Shown: positions 21,508-29,898 of the stretch, one piece after another
Layout of the letters: each line of letters begins with the position of its first letter
Position numbering within the stretch: position 1 is the stretch's first letter
Assembly: GCA_900314395.1 (NCBI GenBank)
Contig: OMVB01000024.1
Location: 1-44,864, forward strand
Length of the DNA stretch: 44,864 bases
Source of the DNA: an uncultured Prevotellaceae bacterium
GTDB taxonomy: Bacteria; Bacteroidota; Bacteroidia; Bacteroidales; UBA932
Direction of reading: 5' to 3'
Program-made: the position numbers and the translations under genes
Notes under the pieces: model-generated
What the model saw: only the letters and a program-made list of their open reading frames with translations
The model's database searches: none
What the model was told of the DNA's origin: nothing

Positions 21508-21539
21508 AAAGACAGATTCCCTTTCGGAAACCTGTCTTT
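21508..21539 (-). terminator. Hairpin between tuf and tRNA-Trp
   Basis: A 14-bp stem (21508-21521 with 21526-21539, including two G-U pairs) is closed on the minus strand by a GAAA tetraloop. The minus-strand stem starts AAAGACAGG. Only three T residues, all part of the stem, precede CCC, so it is a weak intrinsic terminator at best. A partial terminator that lowers flow from tuf into secE-nusG, or an RNA-processing or stability element, fits equally well. Confidence 0.55.
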
Positions 21540-21555
21540 TAATTATTCCGGGAAC

Positions 21556-22749
21556 TTAGTCCTCGATGCGGATTACCTGACCTGCGCCAACGGTACGTCC
21601 ACCCTCGCGGATAGCGAACTGGAGACCTTCGTTCATTGCAACAGGGGTAATGAGCTTAACGTGGATTTCTACGTTATCACCAGGCATAACCATCTCCTTG
21701 TCAGCAGGGAGCATGATCTCTCCGGTTACATCCAGTGTACGGATGAAGAACTGGGGACGATAATGGTTGTGGAAAGGAGTGTGACGGCCACCCTCTTCTT
21801 TCTTGAGGACGTAGATCTGAGCTACGAAGTCGGTATGAGGAGTAATAGACTTGGGAGCTGCTACAACCTCACCTCTCTTAACTTCTTTCTTATCTACACC
21901 ACGGAGGAGAAGACCTACGTTATCACCAGCCTCACCCTGAGGGAGGAGCTTGCGGAACATCTCAACGCCGGTAACGACTGAGGTGCGGGGCTCATCGCCG
22001 AAGCCAACGAGCTCTACAGGGTCGTTAACGTGGATGGTACCGGCCTCGATACGGCCTGTAACAACGGTACCACGACCGGTGATGGAGAAGATGTCCTCGA
22101 TAGGCATAAGGAAGGGCTTGTCAACAAGACGAACGGGCAGAGGAATGTACTCATCAACTGCGTTCATGAGCTCCATAACCTTGTCTTCCCACTTTTTCTC
22201 ACCGTTGAGTGCACCAAGTGCAGAACCGCGGATGATAGGGCAGTTTTCGTCGAAGTTGTAGAATGCGAGGAGGTCACGGATCTCCATTTCTACGAGGTCA
22301 AGCATTTCCTCATCGTCAACAAGGTCAACCTTGTTCATGAAAACGAGGATCTTAGGTACGTTCACCTGACGGGCGAGAAGGATGTGCTCACGAGTCTGAG
22401 GCATAGGACCGTCAGTTGCAGCAACAACCAGGATAGCACCGTCCATCTGAGCAGCACCAGTTACCATGTTCTTAACGTAGTCAGCGTGGCCAGGGCAGTC
22501 TACGTGAGCATAGTGACGCTTCTCGGTTTCGTACTCTACGTGTGCAGAGTTGATGGTGATACCACGCTCTTTCTCTTCAGGAGCGTTGTCGATCTGGTCG
22601 AATGACTTGATCTTGTCTGCGTTACCTGCAACTCTCTCTGCGAGCACCTTGGTGATAGCAGCGGTAAGAGTTGTTTTACCGTGGTCAACATGGCCAATTG
22701 TACCGATGTTAACATGCGGTTTGGTTCTCTGGAATGTTTCTTTTGCCAT
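21556..22749 (-). CDS. tuf: Elongation factor Tu
   Basis: 397 residues. The GTPase domain has G1 GHVDHGKT (19-26), the switch-region [15 protein letters not shown]3 DCPGHADY, G4 NKVD and G5 SAL. Beta-barrel domains 2 and 3 follow ([13 protein letters not shown], and the C-terminal [18 protein letters not shown]). It delivers aminoacyl-tRNA to the ribosome. It is followed by a hairpin and tRNA-Trp, and preceded by four tRNA genes on the same strand. No resistance-type substitution was looked for in detail. Confidence 0.99.
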   Translation of the reverse strand: MAKETFQRTKPHVNIGTIGHVDHGKTTLTAAITKVLAERVAGNADKIKSFDQIDNAPEEKERGITINSAHVEYETEKRHYAHVDCPGHADYVKNMVTGAAQMDGAILVVAATDGPMPQTREHILLARQVNVPKILVFMNKVDLVDDEEMLDLVEMEIRDLLAFYNFDENCPIIRGSALGALNGEKKWEDKVMELMNAVDEYIPLPVRLVDKPFLMPIEDIFSITGRGTVVTGRIEAGTIHVNDPVELVGFGDEPRTSVVTGVEMFRKLLPQGEAGDNVGLLLRGVDKKEVKRGEVVAAPKSITPHTDFVAQIYVLKKEEGGRHTPFHNHYRPQFFIRTLDVTGEIMLPADKEMVMPGDNVEIHVKLITPVAMNEGLQFAIREGGRTVGAGQVIRIED

Positions 22750-22802
22750 AATATTATGTTTAAATTGTGTTTATGCTTTTTCCAACACTATTTCATAAAA
22801 TG

Positions 22803-22874
<72 letters not shown>

Positions 22875-22879
22875 TTTAA

Positions 22880-22955
22880 TGGAGCGGAAGACGGGGTTCG
22901 AACTCGCGACCCTCAGCTTGGAAGGCTGATGCTCTACCAACTGAGCTACTTCCGC
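22880..22955 (-). tRNA. trnG: tRNA-Gly (anticodon TCC)
   Basis: Minus-strand cloverleaf with acceptor GCGGAAG/CTTCCGC and discriminator T. An encoded CCA occupies 22882-22880. The D-arm is GCTCAGTTGGTAGAGC. The anticodon stem TCAGC/GCTGA surrounds loop CTTCCAA (anticodon TCC). The T-arm contains GAGTTCGAACCCC. Confidence 0.97.
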
Positions 22956-22969
22956 GTTAGTTGTATTTG

Positions 22970-23050
22970 TGGGAGGTGGTGGACTCGAACCACCGAACCC
23001 TGAGGGAGCGGATTTACAGTCCGCCGCAATTGCCACTATGCGAACCTCCC
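22970..23050 (-). tRNA. trnY: tRNA-Tyr (anticodon GTA)
   Basis: Minus-strand class II tRNA with acceptor GGGAGGT/ACCTCCC and discriminator A. The anticodon loop CTGTAAA lies within GGACTGTAAATCC. A variable arm (CTCCCTCAGGGTTC) follows, then the T-arm GGTTCGAGTCC. The long variable arm is expected for bacterial tRNA-Tyr. CCA is not encoded. Confidence 0.95.
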
Positions 23051-23078
23051 AAAGTTACTTAAGCCTTGCGCTTAGCTG

Positions 23079-23152
23079 AGCCGATAGAGGGATTCGAACC
23101 CACGACCCCGAGATTACAAATCACGTGCTCTGGCCAACTGAGCTATATCGGC
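23079..23152 (-). tRNA. trnT: tRNA-Thr (anticodon TGT)
   Basis: Minus-strand cloverleaf with acceptor GCCGATA/TATCGGC and discriminator T. The D-arm is GCTCAGTTGGCCAGAGC. The anticodon loop TTTGTAA carries anticodon TGT. The T-arm contains GGGTTCGAATCCC. The anticodon stem CGTGA/TCTCG has a T-T mismatch at its third pair. It is the first gene after the promoter at 23180-23210. CCA is not encoded. Confidence 0.93.
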
Positions 23153-23179
23153 GTTTCCTATCGTTGCCGAAAGGGACTG

Positions 23180-23210
23180 CAAAGATAGATATTATTCTTT
23201 ATTCTCCAAA
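23180..23210 (-). promoter_or_regulatory. Promoter of the tRNA-tuf-rpl-rpoBC operon
   Basis: On the minus strand, TTTG (23210-23207), exactly 19 bases, then TATCTTTG (23187-23180) match the Bacteroidota housekeeping-sigma consensus TTTG-N19-TAnnTTTG. The first mature tRNA base lies 27 bases downstream of the -7 box. The -33 box lies inside the 3' end of dxs (stop codon at 23192-23194). Confidence 0.85.
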
Positions 23211-25090
23211 ACTTTTTTCGAAAAAATATTTTCAACCGTTTCTGCGATACCGTCTTTGTCTATCTTGCATGCCGCCCTCTGTGCTTTCTGGGTATCCTGC
23301 CCGATGAAGCGGTCCGGGATTCCAAGCCCAGTCAGCTGCGTGTGCAGGCCGTTTCTCTCCAGAAGTTCCGCCACGGCGCCGTTAAGTCCGCCGGTCAGGC
23401 AGCCGTCTTCCACTGTAACGATGTGCCCGTGGGTGCGGGCTGCTTCCAGCACAAGTTCTTCATCCATCGGCTTAATATACCTTATATCTATAACGGTGGG
23501 GGCGAAGCCCAGTTTTTCCTTTATGAGCGCCGATGCTTCCATCGCCCTTGAGGAGCAGTGTCCGATGCCGATGATGGCAATCTTTTCTCCCTTTTGCAGC
23601 AGCTCGCCCTTTCCGGGAGTCAGCTCCGTATACGGGGCCTCCTTGTAGGGCGTTCCTTCCGCACCCCCACGCGGATACCTTATTATATAAGGGCCGGTCG
23701 TGCTGCGGAGTCCGCTGTACATCATGTTCTTGAGTTCAAGCTCGTTCCTGGGGGAGCAGACTACGGCTCCGGGTACGCAGCGGTAGGCTGCAAGGTCGAA
23801 GACGCCGTGGTGGGTGGGGCCGTCCTCGCCTACGACGCCGCCCCTGTCAAAGCAGAGCACAACCGGCAGCTGCTGCAGCGCCACGTCGTGGATTATCTGG
23901 TCGTAAGCCCTTTGGGAGAAGGAAGAGTAGATGTTGCAGAAGGGCCGGAGGCCGCCTGCGGCAAGGCCCGCGGAGAAGGTTACCGCGTGCTCTTCCTCTA
24001 TTCCTACGTCGTAGAATCTCTCAGGCATGGCAGTTTCAAGCGCAGACATGCCGCATCCGGACGCCATGGCGGGGGTAACACCCACAACCCTGCTGTCCCT
24101 CTTTGCCAGGTCTACAAGGACATCGCCAAAGACGTCCTGCCACCTTGGGGTGTCTGCGTGCTTTATGATTCTTTCTCCGGTCTGCGGGTTGAATTTTCCC
24201 GGGGCGTGCCATACGGCGGGGTCTTTTTCTGCCGGGGCATAGCCTTTGCCCTTTAGGGTGTGTACATGCAGGATTCGCGGTCCGTGCAGTCCCCTGAGCC
24301 GTTGCAGGGTATTTGTAAGCGCTTCTATGTCATTGCCATCGACAGGTCCGAAGTACCTGAACCCCAGAGCCTCAAAGAGGGCTCCGCCGGACTTCCTCAC
24401 AAGGTTGGATTTGGTGTCGATGGTCCATTTCTGGAATTTGTTCCGCAGCCAGCCTTCACCCAGTTTGTCCCAGACTTTTTTCTTGAAGCGGTTGTATCTT
24501 CCGGAGGTTGTAATCTTAAGCAGGTAGTTGTGTATCGCCCCTGTGGGCTTGTCTATCGACTGGTCGTTGTCGTTCAGGATAATGAGGATGTCGGCCTTGC
24601 TGCTGCCGGCGTTGTTGAGTCCTTCGAATGCCAGGCCTCCGGTCATCGCTCCGTCGCCTATGACTGCCACTACTTTTTCATCTTTCCCCAGTATACGGGC
24701 CGATTCCGCCAGGCCGAGCGCCGCCGACACCGACGTGGAGGAGTGTCCGGCGCCAAAGGCGTCGAACTTGCTCTCCGCCCTTTTGGGGAAGCCGCTGATT
24801 CCGTCCTTGGTGCGGTTGGTCCTGAACGCCTCCCTGCGGCCGGTCAGTATCTTGTGGGCGTATGCCTGGTGTCCTACGTCAAACACCAGTTTGTCTTTCG
24901 GCAGATCGAAAACATAGTGGATGGCCGCGATGATTTCCACGGCACCCAGCGATGCTCCCAAATGACCGGGATTCACCGCGCAGCACTGTATCATGTAGTC
25001 CCTGACCTCCGAGCACAAATCCTTCAACTGGCTGATGTTCAGTTTTTTCAGGTCTTCAGGGGCGTTTATGTTGTCCAAAAACTTGTACAT
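23192..25090 (-). CDS. dxs: 1-deoxy-D-xylulose-5-phosphate synthase
   Basis: 632 residues, normal length. The enzyme condenses pyruvate and glyceraldehyde 3-phosphate with thiamine diphosphate to start the MEP isoprenoid pathway. Visible motifs are the N-terminal substrate His region (NPGHLGASLGAVE), the ThDP-binding GDGAMTGGLAFEGLNNAG with the DND segment (ILNDNDQSI), the transketolase-type catalytic Glu region (VGIEEEHAVTFSAGLA), and the C-terminal domain TVEDGCLTGGLNGAV. It is transcribed from a TAnnTTTG box at 25111-25118. No terminator separates it from the tRNA cluster, so some read-through is possible. Confidence 0.98.
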   Translation of the reverse strand: MYKFLDNINAPEDLKKLNISQLKDLCSEVRDYMIQCCAVNPGHLGASLGAVEIIAAIHYVFDLPKDKLVFDVGHQAYAHKILTGRREAFRTNRTKDGISGFPKRAESKFDAFGAGHSSTSVSAALGLAESARILGKDEKVVAVIGDGAMTGGLAFEGLNNAGSSKADILIILNDNDQSIDKPTGAIHNYLLKITTSGRYNRFKKKVWDKLGEGWLRNKFQKWTIDTKSNLVRKSGGALFEALGFRYFGPVDGNDIEALTNTLQRLRGLHGPRILHVHTLKGKGYAPAEKDPAVWHAPGKFNPQTGERIIKHADTPRWQDVFGDVLVDLAKRDSRVVGVTPAMASGCGMSALETAMPERFYDVGIEEEHAVTFSAGLAAGGLRPFCNIYSSFSQRAYDQIIHDVALQQLPVVLCFDRGGVVGEDGPTHHGVFDLAAYRCVPGAVVCSPRNELELKNMMYSGLRSTTGPYIIRYPRGGAEGTPYKEAPYTELTPGKGELLQKGEKIAIIGIGHCSSRAMEASALIKEKLGFAPTVIDIRYIKPMDEELVLEAARTHGHIVTVEDGCLTGGLNGAVAELLERNGLHTQLTGLGIPDRFIGQDTQKAQRAACKIDKDGIAETVENIFSKKVLENKE

Positions 25091-25110
25091 AGAGTTTTTA
25101 TAACGGTTTA

Positions 25111-25118
25111 CAAAGGTA
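25111..25118 (-). promoter_or_regulatory. Putative -7 element of dxs
   Basis: TACCTTTG on the minus strand matches TAnnTTTG, 21 bases upstream of the dxs ATG. At the proper distance the upstream sequence offers only a partial -33 (TTTCG near 25136-25140), so the call rests mostly on the -7 box. Confidence 0.6.
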
Positions 25119-25144
25119 ATATTTTATTCTCACATCGAAAAATC

Positions 25145-25176
25145 TTTTGATGTTGAGACTTTTTTTCCTATATTAG
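25145..25176 (+). promoter_or_regulatory. Putative promoter of the MFS transporter pair
   Basis: TTTTG (25145-25149), 19 bases, then TATATTAG (25169-25176) fit the TTTG-N19-TAnnTTTG pattern with one mismatch in the -7 box. The MFS start codon is about 40 bases downstream. It is divergent from the dxs promoter. Confidence 0.55.
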
Positions 25177-25216
25177 CAGGTCAGGAAGAATTATGTAAAA
25201 AAAACAGTTCGTTTAT

Positions 25217-26641
25217 ATGGCAGAAAAAGTGAGAAAATTGATGAACGACTACCCCGGTATGCGTTGGGCGGCGTTGATTCTTATAGCCCTGATGATGCTC
25301 TTCGGCTATATGTTTGTGGATGTAATGTCTCCGCTCCAGCAGCTTGTAGAGGCAGAAAGAGGCTGGACGCCGGATGTTTTCGGTAAATACGCCAGTGCAG
25401 AATATCTCCTTAATGTTTGCGGCTTCCTGATCCTGGCCGGTATCATTCTGGACAAGATGGGCATCAGGTTCACCGGAACCCTGTCCGCTTCCATGATGTT
25501 CGCGGGCGCTGCAATCAAGTTCTATGCGGTCAGCGACTGGTTCGCGGGCAGCGGCCTTGAGTCCTGGCTCAACACATGGTGGCCCGCAATGCCCGGCAGC
25601 GCAAAACTTGCCGCCCTCGGCTTCATGATATTCGGCTGCGGCTGCGAAATGGCCGGTACAACGGTTTCCAAAGCCATTGCCAAATGGTTCAAGGGCAAGG
25701 AAATGGCCATGGCCATGGGCGTAGAGATGGCAATTGCCAGAATCGGCGTGTTCGCTATTTTCTCCATCAGCCCGCTGCTCGCATCCAAGATGGGCAGCAT
25801 CCAGGGCCCTGTCGGTTTCTGCACCGTACTCCTCCTCATCGGCCTTATCAACTTCCTGGTATTCAGCGTAATGGACAAGAAGTTCGACAACCAGCTCAAG
25901 GAAGCCGGACGCCTGGAGAAGGGAGAAAATGAAGAGGAATTCAAGGTCGGCGACCTCAAGAAGATATTTACTTCCAAGAGTTTCTGGGTTGTCGCAATCC
26001 TTTGCGTACTGTATTACAGCGCAATTTTCCCGTTCCAGCGTTATGGTGCAAACATGCTCCAGTGCAACCTTGACGGTATTTCCGCAAAGGCGGCGTCGGA
26101 TATCTTCCGCTGGTTCCCCGTAGGTGCGGCTGTCATAACTCCTTTCCTGGGACGATACCTGGACACCAAGGGCAAGGGCGCCACGATGCTTATATTCGGT
26201 GCTCTGCTGCTCGTTGTCTGCCACCTTGTGTTCGCCTTCGTGCTGCCTGTAACTCACAGCAAGATAATCGCTTATTCTACCATTGTAGTCCTGGGCGTAA
26301 GTTTCTCGCTGGTTCCCGCGGCCCTCTGGCCTTCAGTTCCCAAGATTATCGATGAAAAAATCCTTGGTTCTGCATACAACCTTATTTTCTGGGTTCAGAA
26401 TATAGGCCTTTGCCTTGTTCCGATGCTGATCGGCTCTGTCCTTTCCTCTTCCAACGCCAATAATCCGGCAGTGGTTGCAGCCAAGGCAAGCGGCGCAGAT
26501 TTCATTCCTTACAACTATACGGTTCCGCTAATCATATTCGCATGCTTCGGCGTGGCCGCCTTCATCATCGCCCTGTATCTCAAGGCAATCGACAAGAAGA
26601 TGGGCCTGAACCTTGAAAAACCTAATATCGTAAAGGAGTAG
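25217..26641 (+). CDS. Major facilitator superfamily transporter (first of a pair)
   Basis: 474 residues with about 12 hydrophobic segments. The first is WAALILIALMMLFGYMFVDV, and a cytoplasmic loop of about 40 charged residues (DKKFDNQLKEAGRLEKGENE region) separates the two six-helix halves. An MFS-like motif KWFKGKEMAMAMGVEMAIAR follows helix 4, and the related SLVPAALWPSVPKIIDEK occurs in the second half. The overall pattern resembles the MFS branch that includes eukaryotic MFSD1 and bacterial OFA-type exchangers, but the substrate cannot be predicted. It lies 4 bases before a second gene of the same family and is preceded by a plausible promoter. Confidence 0.85.
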   Translation: MAEKVRKLMNDYPGMRWAALILIALMMLFGYMFVDVMSPLQQLVEAERGWTPDVFGKYASAEYLLNVCGFLILAGIILDKMGIRFTGTLSASMMFAGAAIKFYAVSDWFAGSGLESWLNTWWPAMPGSAKLAALGFMIFGCGCEMAGTTVSKAIAKWFKGKEMAMAMGVEMAIARIGVFAIFSISPLLASKMGSIQGPVGFCTVLLLIGLINFLVFSVMDKKFDNQLKEAGRLEKGENEEEFKVGDLKKIFTSKSFWVVAILCVLYYSAIFPFQRYGANMLQCNLDGISAKAASDIFRWFPVGAAVITPFLGRYLDTKGKGATMLIFGALLLVVCHLVFAFVLPVTHSKIIAYSTIVVLGVSFSLVPAALWPSVPKIIDEKILGSAYNLIFWVQNIGLCLVPMLIGSVLSSSNANNPAVVAAKASGADFIPYNYTVPLIIFACFGVAAFIIALYLKAIDKKMGLNLEKPNIVKE

Positions 26642-26645
26642 GACC

Positions 26646-28019
26646 ATGAGCACCGACAAAAAGAAGATACTTGGCAAAACCGCCTGCTGGATAGTGCTGG
26701 CGTGCCTTGTCGTACCCATGTTCGGCTCATACTTCTTTGACGACATGTTCTCCACACTGAGCCAGATTTTCAAGCACCCGGAAAACCTGGAGCTTGGCTG
26801 GGATTCTGCAAATTACGGCTTCTATGCCGGAGGATACTCCTTCCTCTGCGTCTGGGGCGGCCTGGTTATCTGCGGAGTCCTTCTGGATTTGTACGGCGTA
26901 CGTCTTGTGGGTTCTGTTTTTGTCGGCCTGATGGTGCTTGGAGCTGGACTGGTTACCTTTGCCATTACGGCTGGGTTTGCTCCCGGAACCTCCCTTACAA
27001 TCGCTTACATCGGCTGCATGGTGTTCGGTCTTGGAAGTGAAATCGCCGGAGTTGCGGTAACGCGTTCCATCGCCAAGTGGTTCAAGGGCCGCAACGTGGC
27101 CTTTGCAATGGGACTCCAGCTGGCCATCGCCCGCCTTGGCACTGCATCGGCATTCATTATCTCCCCGATGCTTGTGGCCCAGAAGGAGCCCGGACAGATG
27201 TATTCCCTGGCAGAGACCGCACGTCCTGCATTCTTCGGCCTTGCCCTGCTTCTTGCAGGAGCTGTGCTGTGGGGGATTTTTGTTGCCATGGATGCAAGAT
27301 TTGACCGTGCATCCGGCATAGTCAGGGAAAAGGGAAAAGTCAAGGATGAGGATAAATTCGTATTCTCCGACATCCTTAAGATATTGACTAACAAGAGGTT
27401 CATCCTTATCGCCCTGCTTTGCGTATTCTTCTATTGCTGTATCATTTCCTTCAAGAAGTTCGGGACATCGATAGTTATCCCCAGATTCGGTATGGATCTG
27501 GATTCTGCAAAGTGGACGATTACGATGATTCCTTTCTTCACCGTCATTTTCACTCCGCTGTTCGGTGCGATAGTGGACAAAGTGGGAAAGGCTACCCATT
27601 GGATGATCGCAGGTGCCCTGCTTGTGCTGACGGCACACCTTATCATCGCATTTGCTCCCGCAGGTGTTCCGTTCTACGGATATCTTGGCATCGCCATACT
27701 TGGCGTAGGGTATTCCCTTGTACCGTCGGCAATGTGGCCTTCGGTCCCCAAGATTGTTCCTGAAAAGACACTGGGAACGGCTTATTCCCTCATCTACTGG
27801 ATCCAGAATATGGGCATGCTGCTTGTGCCTGTGTTCGTTGGCAGCATATTCAAGAAAGCATCGGCAGATCCTTCTGTTTCAGATGCATCGGCGGCGGTCA
27901 GTGCAGAATATATATTTATCAGTCTGGCGGTTGTGGCCATTACTGTGGCCGTTTTCCTAAGGCTTTCTTCTGCCAGGAATCCTTCCCTGGAACTTGATCT
28001 TCCAAACAAAAAGAAATAA
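26646..28019 (+). CDS. Major facilitator superfamily transporter (second of a pair)
   Basis: 457 residues and about 12 membrane segments. It is clearly paralogous to the preceding gene: KWFKGRNVAFAMGLQLAIAR matches KWFKGKEMAMAMGVEMAIAR, and SLVPSAMWPSVPKIVPEKTL matches SLVPAALWPSVPKIIDEKIL. It starts 4 bases after its neighbour's stop, so the two are translated from one message. They may form a heteromeric or functionally paired system, or reflect a recent tandem duplication that has diverged. The substrate is unknown. Confidence 0.85.
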   Translation: MSTDKKKILGKTACWIVLACLVVPMFGSYFFDDMFSTLSQIFKHPENLELGWDSANYGFYAGGYSFLCVWGGLVICGVLLDLYGVRLVGSVFVGLMVLGAGLVTFAITAGFAPGTSLTIAYIGCMVFGLGSEIAGVAVTRSIAKWFKGRNVAFAMGLQLAIARLGTASAFIISPMLVAQKEPGQMYSLAETARPAFFGLALLLAGAVLWGIFVAMDARFDRASGIVREKGKVKDEDKFVFSDILKILTNKRFILIALLCVFFYCCIISFKKFGTSIVIPRFGMDLDSAKWTITMIPFFTVIFTPLFGAIVDKVGKATHWMIAGALLVLTAHLIIAFAPAGVPFYGYLGIAILGVGYSLVPSAMWPSVPKIVPEKTLGTAYSLIYWIQNMGMLLVPVFVGSIFKKASADPSVSDASAAVSAEYIFISLAVVAITVAVFLRLSSARNPSLELDLPNKKK

Positions 28020-28037
28020 CTATTAATCCTTTAAGAT

Positions 28038-28829
28038 ATGGCACAATCTAGTTTTTGCCCCAATTGCGGTACACCTGTACCCCCCGGAGTAAAATTCTGC
28101 CCCACCTGCGGACAGGCTTTTACAGTAGTTCCCCAGGAACCCCAGGCTCCTCAGTCTCCCCAGTATGAGCCTCAGCAGCCTGCCCAGCCCCAGTACCAGC
28201 AGCCCCAGTACCAGCAACCCCAGTACCAACAGGCTCCTCCTGCGCCGCCCATCAAGAATCTCTGGGCAATAATCACTGGCTCTTCAGTAGGATTCTTCTG
28301 CCTGCTTACTTTAATCTTTGGGATTATCTGCATGACATCCATACGTGGATTCATGAACCTTCATTCCCTTATGGGTATATTCCTGTTCTTCTGCGGTGCC
28401 GGAATCACCGTGTTCTTCATCGCGCAGCGTCCTTTCAGTGCGAATCTTCCCCAGAAGGACAAGACCTTCTCTCTTGTTTTCGAGATTTGCAATGTTGTTG
28501 CATGGCTTTTTGTAATGATTGCTTTCATTGCTATCAGGGCAGCGGATATCATGTTTATTTTTGCGATGCTGTTCTTCTGCGGTGCAGGAGTGTTCGGTTT
28601 CCTGACATTCAAGAACGACCTTGTACAGCTTAACAAGCTTACCTGGGGACTCCTTGCAACCCTGCTAACCATCGCCCTGTGGTTCCTGCTTTCAATTTTT
28701 GCATTCGCAGGCGGCGCAGGAGCAGATCTCCTTGGCTACATGATGATTGTAACGGCCATGTCACTTGGTGCTGCAGCAGCCGTGTTCCTCCTTCATTACC
28801 TGAAAGCTCCCGATACGAAGTTGTTTTAA
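28038..28829 (+). CDS. Zinc-ribbon membrane protein with Gln/Pro-rich linker
   Basis: 263 residues. The N terminus is a zinc ribbon with two CPxCG knuckles (FCPNCGTPVPPGVKFCPTCG, residues about 7-26). A low-complexity linker follows (about 35-72), built of PQYQQ-type repeats. About six hydrophobic segments come next, and the C terminus is FLLHYLKAPDTKLF. It has no enzymatic motif. The C-terminal membrane part is similar to the gene at 29254-29850, which lacks the zinc ribbon. Zinc-ribbon plus membrane architectures are common in poorly characterised bacterial proteins. Function unknown. Confidence 0.8.
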   Translation: MAQSSFCPNCGTPVPPGVKFCPTCGQAFTVVPQEPQAPQSPQYEPQQPAQPQYQQPQYQQPQYQQAPPAPPIKNLWAIITGSSVGFFCLLTLIFGIICMTSIRGFMNLHSLMGIFLFFCGAGITVFFIAQRPFSANLPQKDKTFSLVFEICNVVAWLFVMIAFIAIRAADIMFIFAMLFFCGAGVFGFLTFKNDLVQLNKLTWGLLATLLTIALWFLLSIFAFAGGAGADLLGYMMIVTAMSLGAAAAVFLLHYLKAPDTKLF

Positions 28830-28854
28830 TTATTAACCCTAATATTTATTCATT

Positions 28855-29247
28855 ATGAAAAAGATCTTTTTAGCTCTTGCAGCAGCTGTTTTGCTCATGG
28901 CTTGCGGCAGCGACAATTCACCTGTCGGCAAACTCGTAGACCTTCTTGACGAGGGTGTATCTTTCCTTATTACCGGCGGTGAGCCCGGCGATGAATTCGA
29001 GGCAAAATTCGACGCTCTTTTTGAGGAAAACGCAGACTATGTTCTCACTTCTTCCGACAAGAAGAAAATCACCGGCAAGTTCAGCGATCTTGCAAACACT
29101 GCAATGAAAGCCGCCCTCAAGAGCGGAGAAATCCCCGAGGGTATGGAAGACCTTGTTAAGAACCAGCTCAAGGAAACTATCGGCGAGATGGAGGAAAAGA
29201 TTGCCGGTGTCGAAAAGTTCGGTGAACTTAAGAAAATCTTTGACTAA
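28855..29247 (+). CDS. Small hypothetical lipoprotein
   Basis: 130 residues. A signal peptide with lipobox Cys17 (LLMAC) is followed by GSDNSP and an acidic, mainly alpha-helical mature domain (DLLDEGVSFLITGGEPGDEF near the N terminus; VKNQLKETIGEMEEKIAGVE near the C terminus). I do not recognise the family. It lies between two paralogous membrane-protein genes with short gaps (25 and 6 bases), which suggests a shared role at the membrane. Confidence 0.75.
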   Translation: MKKIFLALAAAVLLMACGSDNSPVGKLVDLLDEGVSFLITGGEPGDEFEAKFDALFEENADYVLTSSDKKKITGKFSDLANTAMKAALKSGEIPEGMEDLVKNQLKETIGEMEEKIAGVEKFGELKKIFD

Positions 29248-29253
29248 TCTTTT

Positions 29254-29850
29254 ATGAGTATTTTTTGTAATTTGTGGGCCCTGATTACCGGAGGCGTTCT
29301 GGCTTTCCTCGGACTTCTGGGTCTTATTCTTGGTATAGTGATACCTAACAGCGGCTTTGGAATGGGCATCCTGCTTCATGGTTGGGTGCTGTCAGTTATC
29401 TGGATTCTGAGTGCTTTAGCTCTTTCACTCTTCTTCATATCTCTTATTCCGAAGAACGGTCCGTCTCAATTAAGAATCCTGACCTGGGTATTCCTAGGCT
29501 TTTTCATACTAGCCTGGTTCTTGATTTTCCTGGCATTTGTTACCATTGATGTGTCTCTTGAGACATTCAAGGTACTGTCAGGATTTTCAACGATTTTGTT
29601 CCTCGTATCAGGCATTTTAGCAGCCGTTGCATATCGTGGAATGCTTAAGCAGCCGGGTTTCCTTATGGGAGCTGTTATTGCCACTTTGGTGCTTACTTTC
29701 TTCTGGTTCCTCATCTTCCCTGTTACTGATTCGTCAAAGAGTTTTGCATTCGTTAAATTTGTGGTTGTTTTAACACCGATTCTATACGCTGCAGCAGGAG
29801 TATTTTTTACTCTTCATTATGTAAAAGCTCCGGAGACAAAGTTGTTTTAA
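29254..29850 (+). CDS. Hypothetical membrane protein, paralogue of the 28038 gene
   Basis: 198 residues and about six hydrophobic segments. It starts NLWALITGGVLAFLGLLGLI and ends FTLHYVKAPETKLF, closely matching NLWAIITGSSVGFFCLLTLI and FLLHYLKAPDTKLF of the zinc-ribbon protein upstream. The gene therefore looks like a duplication of the membrane part without the ribbon and linker. It begins 6 bases after the lipoprotein gene and is followed by a bidirectional hairpin. Function unknown. Confidence 0.75.
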   Translation: MSIFCNLWALITGGVLAFLGLLGLILGIVIPNSGFGMGILLHGWVLSVIWILSALALSLFFISLIPKNGPSQLRILTWVFLGFFILAWFLIFLAFVTIDVSLETFKVLSGFSTILFLVSGILAAVAYRGMLKQPGFLMGAVIATLVLTFFWFLIFPVTDSSKSFAFVKFVVVLTPILYAAAGVFFTLHYVKAPETKLF

Positions 29851-29872
29851 TTAATTACCTGTCAATCAATAA

Positions 29873-29898
29873 AAAAGGTGGCCTGCGGGTCTCCTTTT
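29873..29898. terminator. Bidirectional terminator between the convergent membrane-protein and cardiolipin synthase genes
   Basis: The outer stem AAAAGG/CCTTTT (29873-29878 with 29893-29898) continues inward with GC pairs. It has A-tracts on one side and T-tracts on the other, so it can terminate both the plus-strand genes ending at 29850 and the minus-strand operon ending at 29945. Confidence 0.55.

Noticed and set aside
23079..23152. Non-functional tRNA-Thr(TGT) because of a T-T mismatch in the anticodon stem
   Set aside because: All other stems and invariant bases are intact and it is first in the operon. One mismatch in this stem is compatible with function.
24260..25150. Long open frame (296 codons) opposite dxs
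   Set aside because: It lies entirely antisense to a well-supported gene, has no recognisable domain, and arises from the codon bias of dxs. The same holds for the long antisense frames at 26727-27638, 30530-31570 and 8569-9213.
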